From Closterium sp. NIES-65 (Eukaryota; Streptophyta; Zygnematophyceae; Desmidiales; Closteriaceae): a DNA stretch of 64,000 nt. Below the pieces are notes generated by a model. It was not told the origin of the DNA and searched no databases. It saw only the letters and a program-made list of their open reading frames with translations. A program made the translations under genes and the position numbers. This document shows positions 10,601 through 20,655 of the stretch, piece by piece. The stretch lies in contig CANXME010002051.1 of assembly GCA_948144175.1 (NCBI GenBank), positions 372,001 through 436,000 of the forward strand, in the 5' to 3' direction. How positions within the stretch are numbered: the first letter of the stretch is position 1; every line of letters starts with the position of its first letter.

Positions 10601-11545
10601 GATGGTGTTGACAGCGCCCAAGAAAGCAGCTGCATCGCTGGTGATCTGCTTGTAACTCTGTTCGATGGAGAGAGTCTGCTCCTCCATCAACACCTCGCTG
10701 CACACGCGTTCCACCGTCATGTCAGGGCTGGAAATTTCGAGCTTGCGGCGAAGAAATCCGTACTCCGGTGGTAGGCCCTTCAGCACGTGGGCAGCAAACG
10801 TGGCCATGTGGACCTCCTGTCCAATGGTCAGCAGCTCCGCTCGGATGGTGCGGGCCCTATTGCAGTAGGATTCTGCTGTCTCATCGTCTCCCTTCCTGAT
10901 TTGGGCTAACTGGGTCTAAAGTAGGGAAGCGTGGAGAGCATCACGAACTTGATAAGTAGACAAGATATATGCCCATGCTAGCTGCCCGGATTTCTCTTGC
11001 TGGGAGAAACCAAAGATGGGCATTCGGATGGGTGGAGAAACATATCGGTTCAGCACCATGAATGCAAGCATTTGACCCTTTCCGTACTCCCTTCGTTGCA
11101 AGGGGTTGTTTGGGGCCGGGCTTGGTGCTGTCCCGTTGCAAAACTGCCACAAATCAGCACACTGGAGCTGAGGTCGGATGGCGCTGACCCACGCGGTAAG
11201 GTCGTGCCTTCCCTCCAGCAGCGGCGTCACTGAGATGTGCTCAACTCCAAACTTGAATTGGCCATAGCTCGTGCCGATCATTCCCGTGTCAATGGTTGGT
11301 GCAAGAGCTCCTCCACCAATGCCCACAGCACTAGGAGCCTCATGCACAGCTCCTCCTTCACCAGTTCCTCCTTGCTGGCTGCTCGCAGGTGCTTGCCCCG
11401 CCGCACGCTCCCGAACCATGCGTAGTAGACGACCATCCACAATGAGGTCGACCTCCTCATCACACAAGTGAGGGTGGTGCTCACGAACGGACGCCTCCAG
11501 CTCCTGACGGGCATTCAGACCCTCAGCGCTCGTTAACCACTCCAT
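7690..11545 (-). pseudogene. Gag-pol of I up to the RT deletion
   Basis: ATG at 11545. About 209 residues of Gag, an in-frame TAG (10916-10918), then one open frame of over 1,000 residues. In order: remaining Gag; CCHC knuckle CYNCNEEGHMAAKC; alanine/glycine-rich stretch; protease LWFLDSGCSQHM; GAG-pre-integrase WHARLGHVHF...CTSCH; integrase with HTDVCGPF, RSDRGGEFLS and PQQNGVAERRN (DD35E intact); acidic linker; RT N-terminal half (KARLVAKGFSQ, LDVKNAFLHG). RT is cut after LYYKDG by the deletion. Integrase and protease look intact; the polyprotein has no polymerase active site. Confidence 0.92.
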
Positions 11546-11639
11546 GCGCAGTCAAAACGAGCGTCGGCCACACCAACGTGGGAACGAAGTGATGGGAGGA
11601 CAAAATCAAGCCGCTAGTTGGATCGACGCAGATAACGAA

Positions 11640-11651
11640 GCTCTGATACCA
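11640..11651 (-). promoter_or_regulatory. Primer binding site of I
   Basis: In element sense TGGTATCAGAGC directly abuts the 5' LTR, a perfect 12-nt complement to the 3' end of plant initiator tRNA-Met. Confidence 0.93.
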
Positions 11652-12287
11652 TGTAGAGTTCCACTACTATAGCAGCTTGATAGAGCTCAGAAGCACGATT
11701 CCAACGCACCAAAGAGTGTAGGAAACGGTCCACTATAGCTAGAGATACACACAAACATAGCAGTGATAATGACTTGGTTAATTTCTGGTTTGTGCTCTCT
11801 GGTTTTATACTAGGACGCAATACAAAATAAAAGCACACAAGATAGTGTCAACCCGGGTCGCACGCTGAATTTCGTCGACGCGAAATTTGGAGCCTTGAAT
11901 TTCGCCGAGCGAATTCCATTGACTGGAATTCCGTAAACGAGAATTTCCGCGACAAGAATTCCGTCGACCACCGACTGTAACTCCCGTGCGAATTCCATTG
12001 ACTTGGACACTTCGCGGCCGAGTTTCAAACCGAACGCGACCCGAGATCGATTTCACCAAACTGTCCCCAATCTGTCCCCAAACTGTCCCCAATCTGTCCT
12101 GACAAGACACTTTCAGGACACTTGAATCGAAAGGTCTCCAGTTCGAAACTCGTGTGCACCATAACCAGCGCCATAGCAGAAACTGTCCTGAATCTGTCCT
12201 GAGACACTTCCAGGACAGATTTGAAGGTCACGAGTTCGAATTCCAGCGCAGACATTTTGTTGCTCATGGCAGCATTTCCTTCTAACA
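11652..12287 (-). repeat. 5' LTR of I (636 bp)
   Basis: It begins (element sense) TGTTAGAAGG at 12287 and ends CTCTACA at 11652, next to the PBS. It contains tRNA B-box-like GAGTTCGAA on the plus strand near 12232 and the same internal repeats as the 3' copy. Confidence 0.92.
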
Positions 12288-15198
12288 TGCAGCTGCACAT
12301 AGGGGCGCCGAGGTGGAAGCCGACATTGCCGATCACAAACATCAAGGGTTCAGATTTCATCTTGGGGCGAGATTTCTTAAACCGGTTCATCCCCGAGATC
12401 GATGGGGTCAATAGGAAGGCGTGCATCTACAACAGCGGGAAACGAGTGGAGCTGCAAAGCTGGACGGAAACGGGGAACGTTCCTGAAATGATACTGGCAC
12501 AGTTCGAACAGACAGTGAACGAGATTAACACGGGTTACTTAGCACTGGTTATGGCGGCAGCCGAGGAGGAGAAGCTGAGTACAGAGCTACATGCAGCAGC
12601 GAAGAAGGTCTTGGAGCAGTACAAGGATATAATGCCCGACGACCTACCTGCAGGCGTACCTCCAGCACGCACCCACGAGCACGAAATCGTGGAGGAACCA
12701 GGTGCGAAACCCGTCTCACGAGCACCATACCGACTGAGTCCGACCGAACTGACAGACATGAAGAAGCAGATAGAATATTTACTGGACAGACAACTGATCC
12801 GCCCATCCACCTCTCCCTACGGTGCACCAGTTTTCTTCACTCCAAAACCAGACGGCAATTTACGGATGTGCATCGACTACCGCGCACTGAACAAACAGAC
12901 AGTCAAAAACAAATATCCCATACCGCGCATAAACGACCTACTGGATCAACTGCGTGGAGCAACAGTATTATCGAAGCTGGACCTACGGCCGGTTACTGGC
13001 AGATCAAGATGGCAAACAACTCGGTCCACAAGACGGCGTTCCGTACGAGATACGGCTCCTTCGAATTCTTAGTGATGCCGTTCAGACTCTGCAACGCACC
13101 AGCAACGTTTCAAGCGGAGATGAACCACATCCTACGGCCCATGCTGGACGAGTGCGTGGTGGTATACCTGGACGATATCCATATCTACTCCAAGTACATG
13201 AAGGAGCACGTGGAGCATCTGCGGAACGTGTTCGAGATCCTGCGGAAAAACAAGTTCTACGTGAAGGTGTCAAAGAGCGACTTTGCACTGAAGAAGGTGC
13301 AGTTTCTCGGGCACATGGTGAGTGCTGAGGGCGTATACGTGGACCCGCGGAAGATCGAAGCCGTCAAGAAATGGAAATTACCGGAGAACGTGAAGGAGTT
13401 GCAGCAGTTCCTAGGCTTCGCCAACTACTACAACAGGTTCGTGCCGCAGTATGCTAAGATAGCAGCGCCATTGACCGACCTACTGAAAAAGGATACGCCC
13501 TACAAATGGGATACTCCTCATCAGCAAGCCATGGAGCAGCTACAGACAGCACTGACTACAGCGCCAGTACTCATCCTACTAGATCCAGATAAGGAATACG
13601 TGGTGGAAGCAGACGCTAGTGACCAAGCAGTCGGAGCAGTACTGATGCAAGATCACGGACGCGGTTTGCAGCCCATCGCCTAGCTCAGTAAGAAGCTACA
13701 CGGAGCAGAACTGAACTACCCCATCCATGACAAGGAAGCCTTAGCGATAGTCATAGCCTTCAAGGCGTGGAGGTGTTACCTAGAGGGAGCCAAGACTACA
13801 GTATATACTGACCACTGCAGTCTCAAATACCTGAAGTCACAGCTGATGCTATCACGACGACAGGTGCGGTGGGTGGACTTCTTGGAAACCCACTTCCACT
13901 ACGACATCGTCTACAAGCCCGGGATACACAACAAAGCAAACGCATTGAGCCGCCCCGGACATGTAGCAGGCATTCAGCTCGACGGGATGAACCCTCTGCT
14001 CAAGGGTCTATTCCAACATGGGTACTCCGTGGACGCAGAGATCGCTACAGCACAGACCAAGAAGCTGTTACAGTGGGAGAGAGACTTAACTATAAGGAAG
14101 GGTTCAAGAAAGATTTGGGTACCGAATTACGCCCCGCTACGGCAGATCCTATTGGAAGAGTTTCACGACGTACCATACGCGGGACATTTCGGGAGCAACA
14201 AGACGTTAGCTGGAATAGCAAAGTATTATTACTGGCCCGGGATGGCAGCAGGCGTGCAACAGTTCGTCACCTCTTGCGACACGTGCCAGCGGATGAAGAG
14301 CAGCAAGTAGAAAAAAGCAGGGTTACTTCAACCTCTACCCGTACCGGAGCAGCCATGGCAGGTCGTTAGCCTCGACTTCATCACACGACTTCCTTCGACC
14401 TCACGAGGGCATAACGCTATACTCGTAGTGATCGACAAGTTCTCCAAAATGGGTCACTTCATCCCGACCAACGCCACAGCTCCAGATGAAGCAACTGCTC
14501 GCCTCTTCTTCGACCTCATCATCACCATCCATGGCATCCCCGCTACACTTATGTCAGACAGAGACCCCAAATTTACAAGTAAGATCTGGAATGAGCTCAT
14601 GGGATTATTGGGGACCAAACTTGCGATGTCCTCAGCATACCACCTACAGACGAACGGACAGACAGAGCAACTCAATCAAGTGGTTGAACACTTATTGCGC
14701 ACAGCTTCCAAGGACGACGTCAGCCACTGGGACACATAGTTACCGACCCTAGAGTTCGCTTACAACAATGCATCGCATGCGGCCACATGGAAAACTCCTT
14801 TCTTCCTGTGTTACGGACGGGAACCACTCACACCACAGCAGCCAACCACACCGGCACATGTCCAAGCCGCACACGACTTCGTCACCACCATGCAGCAGCT
14901 ATGGGAGAAGACTCAGCGACGTCTCACCACGATGCTGAACTCCCAGAAGCAGTATGTCGATCGCCAGCGACGTGATCACTCAGTAGCAGTCGGAGATCAG
15001 GTGCTTCTTGACACGCGCAACTTGAACCTGTCTCACCTCCCATCCAAGCTCCGGCCTCGCTTCTGTGGTCCTTTTCTCGTTGAGGCACAAGTGACACCAG
15101 TAACATTCCGGTTGCACTTACCTACTACGTGGAAGCTTCACAATGATTTCCATGTTCAGCTACTAAAGCCCCACAAGGACCCCAACCTATTGTTCTAG
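12288..15198 (+). pseudogene. Pol of D: protease end, RT, RNase H, integrase
   Basis: Resumes in the protease (DFILGRDFL, about 12355-12381), then [13 protein letters not shown], a one-base frame change near 12992, and the catalytic YLDD at 13165-13176. Gypsy RNase H follows (EADASDQAVGAVLMQ, about 13600-13650). The integrase zinc finger is H..H..C..C (HDVPYAGH, CDTC, about 14164-14295) and the catalytic core has SLDFITRL, MSDRDPKF and NGQTEQLNQ. Stops are TAG at 13681-13683, 14308-14310, 14737-14739 and 15196-15198; in three of them glutamine is expected from gypsy relatives. It is a full pol by order, now non-functional. Confidence 0.93.
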
Positions 15199-15232
15199 GG
15201 ACGGCAGCTACCGCCACCACCACCTGTTCTCA

Positions 15233-15436
15233 TACAGGGATGAACCCGAGTACAAAGTGGAGCGCGTTCTCACTCATCGACGCCGCGGCGGCAAGACCCT
15301 CGAGTTCTTGATACGCTGGAAGGGATACGACCCCACTGAGGACAGTTGGGTTGCAGAAGCTGATATGGGCAACACACGTCGTGCTCTCAAGGGCTATCTT
15401 GTCAAGCAGGGTGTATCTCACGCCACCCAGCTTTGA
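15233..15436 (+). pseudogene. Chromodomain at the Pol C-terminus of D
   Basis: Reads EPEYKVERVLTHRRRGG, then LEFLIRWKGYDPTEDSWV, ending TGA at 15434-15436. The aromatic residues and the WKGY-x6-W pattern are those of chromodomains fused to chromovirus integrases, which bind methylated histone H3 and direct integration to heterochromatin. It is in a different frame from the upstream integrase (small indel near 15230) and is separated from it by a TAG. Confidence 0.88.
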
Positions 15437-15445
15437 GGGGGGGAC
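15434..15445 (+). other. Polypurine tract of D
   Basis: TGAGGGGGGGAC lies two bases from the 3' LTR start and overlaps the stop codon of the chromodomain frame. Confidence 0.8.
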
Positions 15446-15446
15446 G

Positions 15447-15815
15447 TGTGAGAGTACGACGGCTTGTTTCAGCTATGCTTGCTTGCCTTTACTTTATTAT
15501 GCTATTTCTAGCATAGGATAATCATATGCATGCATGAATTGCTTGATTTCCTAGGCTAGGTGCCTTTCCATATTATATTATAGTTATAGCACCGAGCTAG
15601 GTTGCGTGCACCAGATTCTGGGCTTTTCGATTGCCACCGAAACGCTTTCTACCGAATTCGAGAAGGCTCTGTTTGGGACGCTTCGCGACCCTCAGAACCT
15701 TCGCGTAACACCTGGTTACGGGGCCTTGTGTCGAGCCTATATATAGCCCCGTGTTGTACCCACGTGATCAATCAATTACAATTCACTTTTCTGAGCTCGA
15801 TCCTAGATCCTCACA
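15447..15815 (+). repeat. 3' LTR of D (369 bp)
   Basis: TGTGAGAGTACGAC to AGATCCTCACA, with TGTGAG/CTCACA terminal inversions and a TATATATA promoter-like box near 15738. It is the inverted counterpart of the 5' LTR of gypsy B (20288-20655), so B and D belong to one family. Confidence 0.93.
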
Positions 15816-16159
15816 AGTAGCACCCGAAGAGTGGTCATCTTTGGGGTGGGAGAGAAGGACTTAAAGTAGTCAACTCCCTGCCGCTGACTGAAGCCTTGAG
15901 CCACGTAACGTGCCTTGAAGAAAGGCGGAGAGCACGGCGGCCGCTTCACCCTGTAAATCCATATGCCACTGACAATGTTCGCCCCAGGTGGGGGAACCTC
16001 GTCATCGTAGGTGCCTGTGGACTTCCAGGAAGCCATCTCTGCGTCCATGGCTGACTGCCAGTGAGAGGAGTAGGGACCCTCTATCGCCTCTGCGTAAGAG
16101 CGCAGAGTCGGAATGTTCGGTGCATCCGGGTCTCCCTTAGGGGCAATCAGCATGGACAC
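15816..16159 (-). pseudogene. RT N-terminal fragment of C
   Basis: Copia RVT_2 start (SYAEAIEGPYSS, KARYVAQGFSQRQ, TPKMTTLRVLL) followed until D interrupts it at 15815/15816. The YVDD region should be found left of the window. Confidence 0.85.
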
Positions 16160-17663
16160 GAGATGAGTTAAAGCAGCAGCAAAACACTGGAAATCCTCCT
16201 ACCTGTCCTCAAGGACGTCCGTGCTAAGAGCACACTCACCCCCGACGGACGGAGGACAGACAGACTCAGACTCAGCAACAAGACTAGCGGCATAGTCTAG
16301 ACGACAGTGAGCAGCGAAGTCGACATGCTTAGCAACTAAATCAGACGCAGCAGTGGATTCAAAGAAAGGGTCAGTGACAACAGTAGCCAGTAGACGCGTG
16401 ACAGTAGGACTGGCAGCACGAAGGGAGTCAGACTCCGGGTCAGCAAGAGCAGGAAGAGAGGACTCTGGAGGAGACGGCAAAGGGACACGCAGTGGAGAAG
16501 TAGAAGGACGCAGTGCCATCTGGTGCATGCCTAGGACCGCAGGAGGACGCTGACGTGGAACACGACGACCAGTACGAGCACCACGAACACGCGATGCAGG
16601 ACGAGATTCCGGCTCACGACGCTCAGCAAGACCTCCAGTAGGACCAGTGTAGGGAGAAGGAGCTGGCAGTGGGGAGGCGGGCTGTAACTGTGACTCGGAC
16701 TGGACAGGCAGTGGACACTCTAAGGAAGGAGCAGGACCAGTAGAGGGCGGAAGACCAAGAACCTGCTCAAAGAGCGGAACGAAGTACGGGCGTGGCTGTG
16801 CAGCACCTCTAGAACCAGCAGGGATAGCACCAGCACCCCCAGGGTCGGCTCCGACTCCAGCAGCTCCACCAGCTCCATGAGCAGCAACTCCAGCACCCAC
16901 AGGAGCACTAGCTCCAGCAGCACCTCCAGCTCCAGCAACACCAGCAACTCTAGCTCCAGCAGGACCACTGGAAGTCTCAGCAGCTCCAGCTCCAGCACCT
17001 CCAGCAGCACCTACTTCAGCAGCACCGCCAGCTCCAGCACCGCCAGCAGCTCCAGCACCGCCAGCAGCTCTAGCACCAGGAGCACCACCAGGCCCAGCAG
17101 CTCCAGTACCTCTAGTACGAGCACCTCCGGGACCCGTGGCGCCAGCACCCCCAGCAGTAGTAGAACCTCCAGCTCCGGCAGCAACACCAGCTCCAGCAGC
17201 ACGGCTCCAGTGCCGAGCAAACCACCCGCGCAGCTCCTGTGGAGAGGGTAGCTCCCGCCAAGACGAATTACCCAAAGGACCTCTAGGCCCAATACCACCA
17301 GACTCCACACAATCAGGCCCAGCATCCTCGGGCTCCGCACCCTCAGACTCAGCAACCCCAGGCTCCGCACCCCCAGACTTAGCACCCCTAGACCCAGCAC
17401 CCCCAGGCTCCGCACGCTCGGGCTGAGCACCCCCAGACCCCGCACCCGCAGGCTCAGCACCCCTAGCAGCACCAGAGTCAACTGCTATCTCGACAGCCTA
17501 GACTGCGTCTACCTGGGACACACCTGAGGGGGCAGGACCCTAAGAGGGAAGGAGGTCTACCGGGGAGGGAACTGGCGCGAGGAAGAGCGGCGGGGGGGGG
17601 GAGGGGTGCAGTGCGGTAGGGGAAGAGACGGTAGTAAGGAACCGACTTGTCAAAGGTGACGTC
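16160..17663 (-). pseudogene. Integrase-RT linker of C with low-complexity repeats
   Basis: Glycine/alanine/proline-rich spacer homologous to those of F and G. Stops at 16199-16201 (TAG, same codon as in F at 2073) and 17540-17542 (TAG), plus a GAG-to-TAG type stop near 17502. It contains pentapeptide-type 15-bp repeats at about 17290-17470 and GCTGGAG-type repeats at about 16840-17160. Confidence 0.75.
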
Positions 17664-18519
17664 CTACGAGGATAGAATACGGCGCGAGGTGCGGTGGTAA
17701 AACTGCCACCCAGGCGCATCAAGGGGGAAGCCAAGGAAGACGCAGGGAACAGCACGGGGGGACAGCTTGTCCGCAGAAAAGTCGCAGACAAAAGCCCGAG
17801 ATCCCCAAACACGGAACGCAGACGCATCGCCAACCTTCCCCGTCCACCGCAGAGTAGGGGAGGTCTCCGGCAAGGAGGCCCGAGGGTGAAGGTTGATCTG
17901 ATGCGCCGCGTACTGAACCGCAAACGGCCATAGAAATTGGGGAGCAGCCGCATGGATCATGGACGTACGAGCAACGTCCATGACCATGCCAATGCGGCAC
18001 TTAGCAATCCCATTTTGCTGTGGAGAGTCCGGAAGCGTGAAGGTCTGGCGGATGCCTCGTGCACGACAGAAGGCTCGCAAAAGGTCGGAGGAAAACTCTC
18101 CACCTCTGTCAGAGTGCAGACGCAGAACAGGAAAGTCCGAGCCGAAACTCTCTCTGAGCTGGAGACGGGCAGCGCGGATCCAATCGATCAACACCTCAGT
18201 GACCTCACCCTTGCTGCGCAAGGGGAAGACTGTGGTGTAACGCGATTAGTCGTCAAACACCAGCAGGAAGTAACGCTTGTGACCCTGTCCACGGGCGCGG
18301 GCTGGGCCCCTCACGTCCATGTTAAGCGTCTGCAGCGGAGCCTTTGTCGGAGGAGACTCGGAGGTGTGAGGAGCGGCGCGCTGCCGCCCCTGGACGCAGG
18401 GAACGCAGGTAGGGGCAGGCCCCGGAGGAAGGGGAGGGAGGGACCGGGGGAGACCACAGACAAGGACACAAGAGGCCATGCCTCTCAGCATCAAAGGTAA
18501 GCACATTGGGACTAGCCAT
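17664..18519 (-). pseudogene. Gag start fused to GAG-pre-integrase and integrase of C
   Basis: ATG at 18519 begins the family Gag (NVLTFDAER). After about 13 residues the sequence jumps to the end of GAG-pre-integrase (GPAPTCVPCVQGRQ) and the integrase start (MDVRGPARARGQGHKRYF). Roughly the whole Gag, Gly-rich region and protease are thus deleted. A stop at 18246-18248 (TAA) interrupts the integrase; a 185-residue segment with HSDRGGEFSS and PQQNGIAKCR follows and stops at TAG 17664-17666. Confidence 0.85.
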
Positions 18520-18539
18520 GACAGCAGCTGCAGCAGCAG

Positions 18540-19440
18540 GCTAGCAGCAGAAGCGGTAGCGTGACTCGGCCAAAGGGGCGCGGCTCGGCAGGGCGCTTAC
18601 CAGTGGCGAGTGGGTAGGGTGGGCGCGTCCGGAGTGGCAGGACCGAGGTGCGCCGGCAGGGTCGAGGCCGCAACGGGGCAGCAGGGCAGAGCCGCGGCTC
18701 GGCTGCAGGTCAGGGCTGGGGCAGCAGGGACCGCAGCGGCGGCGGCGGATCGCGACACTAGCAAGGCCAGTAGGCAAGCTCGGCAGCGGCAGCAGGGCCG
18801 CTACGGTGGCAGCTGCTGTTGTGGCAGGGACGACGACGGCAGCTGCTGCAGGGACGGCCGCTGCTGCAGGAACACGGACGACGGGGCGGTAGGGCCGCTA
18901 TGGCGGCAGCAAAGGGGGACGGCAGCTGCTGCTGGGGAGGCGACGACGGGGCGGTAGGGCCGCTACGGCGGCAGCAAAGGGGGACGGCAGCTGCTGCTGG
19001 GGAGGCGACGACGGGGCGACAGGGTGGCTACGACGGGCCACGAAGGGCCGCGAAGGAGGGGGGGGGGGGGGCGCAAAAGCGCCGCCAAGGGGCCTTGAAG
19101 GGGTCGCGAAGGGTCGTGGAGCGGCCGCGAAGGGGCCGCGAAGGGCCGAGAGGGGGCCGCGAAGGGTTGCGAAGGGGCCGCGAAGAGCCGTGAGGGGGGC
19201 GCGAAGGGCCGCGAAGGGGCCGCAAAGGGCCTTAAGAGGGGCCGCGAGGGGCCACGAAGGGGTCGCGAAAGGGCCGCGAAGGGGCCGTGAAGGGGCCGCG
19301 AAGGGGTCGTGAAGGGGCCACGAAGGGGCTGCTAAAGGGGCTGTGAAGGGGGTCGCGAAGAGGCCACTAAGGGGGGGGCGTAAAATTTTAGGGAAGGTCG
19401 CGAAGCGCGCTTTGGGCAGGCTAAAAAAAAATCGAAGTTG
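18540..19440 (-). repeat. 5' leader of C with GC-rich tandem repeats
   Basis: Plus-strand units close to GGGGCCGCGAAGGGCCGCGAA fill 19070-19370. CAGCTGCTG/GACGACGGGGCGGTAGGGCCGC units at about 18800-19030 include one tandem duplication of about 62 bp. A 10-nt G run lies near 19060. It is untranslated leader between PBS and gag ATG; no gene is supported here. Confidence 0.7.
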
Positions 19441-19456
19441 GGCCCTAGGAAGAAAC

Positions 19457-19485
19457 GGTCCCACTAGGGAACCCGCTCTGTACCA
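19457..19485 (-). promoter_or_regulatory. PBS and leader hairpin of C
   Basis: TGGTACAGAGC (19485-19475, element sense) is an initiator-tRNA-Met type PBS with one base missing. An inverted repeat GGTTCCC/GGGACC follows at 19473-19457. Confidence 0.65.
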
Positions 19486-19609
19486 TGTGAAGAATGAGGA
19501 ATGATTGAACTAGGAAAATGTTGGATACAAATATCAAACCCTAGAAACATATACCCCTTAGTGTTTACCCCACTAGAGCCTACAAAGACTAAGTCATATA
19601 TATCTGACA
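19486..19609 (-). repeat. 5' LTR of C (124 bp)
   Basis: In minus sense TGTCAGATATATATGAC to CATTCTTCACA. It contains the family TAGTGGGGTA motif and CTAGGGTTT. GTAGC at 19610-19614 is the candidate target duplication. Confidence 0.88.
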
Positions 19610-19856
19610 GTAGCATCGGAAGTGCCGCCTCAAGATTCACTGTAGCTGCTGCCGCTGCTGCTGGGTGAAGTGTCGGTGTCGCTGCTGCTGCTGTTGCATT
19701 CGCTGTTGCATTCGCTGTTGCGTTCGCTGGTGCTATGGCGGCTACAGCCTGGTTCGCGAGAAGCTCCTCTATTCGGTGGAGTGCCGCTTGCGTCTGGTCC
19801 AGGCCGGTGTGTAACTCCGTAATTTTTTGTACGGATTTATCACCGTTTTCCTCCAT
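19610..19856 (-). CDS. Gag N-terminus of gypsy B (partial)
   Basis: ATG at 19856, then about 82 residues: a helical start with HTGLDQTQAALHRIEELLANQ (coiled-coil-like, common at gypsy Gag N-termini), then an Ala/Asn/Thr-rich stretch with A-N-A-T repeats. It ends where copia C begins. No overlap with the Gag part preserved in D, so the two do not reconstruct each other. Confidence 0.7.
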
Positions 19857-20273
19857 TTGGCGATTTACAGGAAGATTTGGGACGAAAATAAATGAATTCT
19901 AGGCGCTGGGCATCTTACTGTGAGTCGAGTCGACTGTAGAAATGACGAGCGCTGATTCTGTAGGTCGCGTAATTCTGCTTTGATTGAAATTTGAGTCCGA
20001 TCTCGGCCGTTGAGAAGAAATTCGATCCGACGCTCCAAATTCCAACTTTTTTGGGCGAAATTCTCAGGGCCGTTGAAATTCGAATCGATCCGTCGGTCGA
20101 AATTCCAACTTTTTCGCCACTGGACCTGAGGAGTAATCGAAATCCGGCTCGAGGGGGGCGTTAGAAAATAGCGCGGAACTGGTTTACGTACCCGAAATCG
20201 GCGCTTTCCGTCGTCGCCCCCGCGGTTTAAAAAGCTAGGTTTTAGCGGTCGAAAAACATCGCGTGTAAACAGG

Positions 20274-20287
20274 CTCTGATTACCAAG
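20274..20287 (-). promoter_or_regulatory. PBS of gypsy B
   Basis: TTGGTAATCAGAGC next to the LTR; it differs from the initiator-tRNA-Met complement by one inserted A. Confidence 0.65.
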
Positions 20288-20655
20288 TGTGAGGATCTTG
20301 GATCGAGCTCAGAAAAGAGAGTTTAAATTGAATGCTCATCTGGGTACAATACGAGGCTATATATAGGCTCGACACAAGGCCCCGTAACCAGATGTTACGC
20401 GAAGGTTCCGTGCGTCACGAAGCGTCCCGAACAGAGCCTTCCCAAATTCGGTAGAAGGCAATTCGGTGGCAACCGAAAAGCCAAAATTCGGTGCACGCAA
20501 ACTAGCTCGGTGCTATAACTATAATAAAATATAGGAAAGCACCTAGCCTAGGAAATTAAGCAATTCATGCATGCATATAAGTATCCTATGCTAGAAATAG
20601 CATGATAAAGTCAAGGCAAGCAAGCATAGCTGGCATAAGCTGTCGTACTCTCACA
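20288..20655 (-). repeat. 5' LTR of gypsy B (368 bp)
   Basis: Reverse-complement relative of the D 3' LTR over its whole length, with TGTGAG...CTCACA termini. A TATATATA box occurs near 20363 (plus-strand coordinates). Confidence 0.92.

Larger units (their letters stand above)
6876..12287 (-). mobile_element. Copia retrotransposon I, full length with both LTRs (5,412 bp)
   Basis: Two near-identical LTRs (6876-7500, 11652-12287) flank an internal region in minus orientation. The insertion is bounded by a 5-bp duplication TGCAG (6871-6875 and 12288-12292), and the two gypsy halves join in frame across it. The PBS matches the initiator-tRNA-Met complement exactly. Coding capacity is damaged by an in-frame TAG in gag and by a deletion that removes most of RT and RNase H. 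Its Gag/Pol (CCHC, different PR and IN) places it in another copia lineage than A, C, E, F, G and J. Confidence 0.95.
5568..15815 (+). mobile_element. Ty3/gypsy chromovirus D, lacking only its 5' end in this window
   Basis: The domain order is gag with zinc knuckle, protease, RT with YLDD, RNase H, integrase, chromodomain, polypurine tract and 3' LTR: a plant-type chromovirus. The left end is cut inside gag by copia E. Another copia, I, sits inside the protease (6871-12292 including duplicated TGCAG). The right LTR terminus at 15815 abuts broken copia RT of C and is followed by AGTAG, so D is read as inserted into C. Several stops and frameshifts make it inactive. Confidence 0.93.
15816..19609 (-). 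mobile_element. Copia LTR retrotransposon C, 5' and central part (minus strand)
   Basis: In minus order: 5' LTR (19609-19486), PBS, GC-repeat leader, a short Gag start fused to pre-integrase sequence, integrase, linker and RT start. RT is cut at 15816 by the intact LTR of D. The outer LTR edge at 19609 abuts broken gypsy gag (B). C therefore lies in B and was split by D. It is internally deleted (most of gag and protease are missing) and carries several stops. Confidence 0.9.
19610..20655 (-). mobile_element. Ty3/gypsy element B, 5' end (minus strand)
   Basis: A 5' LTR (20655-20288), PBS, about 430 bp of leader and the Gag N-terminus lie in minus orientation. The gag is cut at 19610 by the intact LTR of C. 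The outer LTR edge at 20655 abuts broken copia linker sequence of A and is followed by GTAGT. Same LTR family as D. The remainder is expected left of the window. Confidence 0.88.

Noticed and set aside
10916-10918. Programmed TAG readthrough between Gag and Pol in element I
   Set aside because: The stop lies within Gag, upstream of the zinc knuckle, not at the Gag-Pol border, and similar TAGs are scattered in the other elements.
5568-20655. One gypsy element cut by an inversion (B as the missing 5' end of D)
   Set aside because: B's gag ends about 70 residues before D's begins and the junction pentamers do not match; nested independent insertions fit all borders better.
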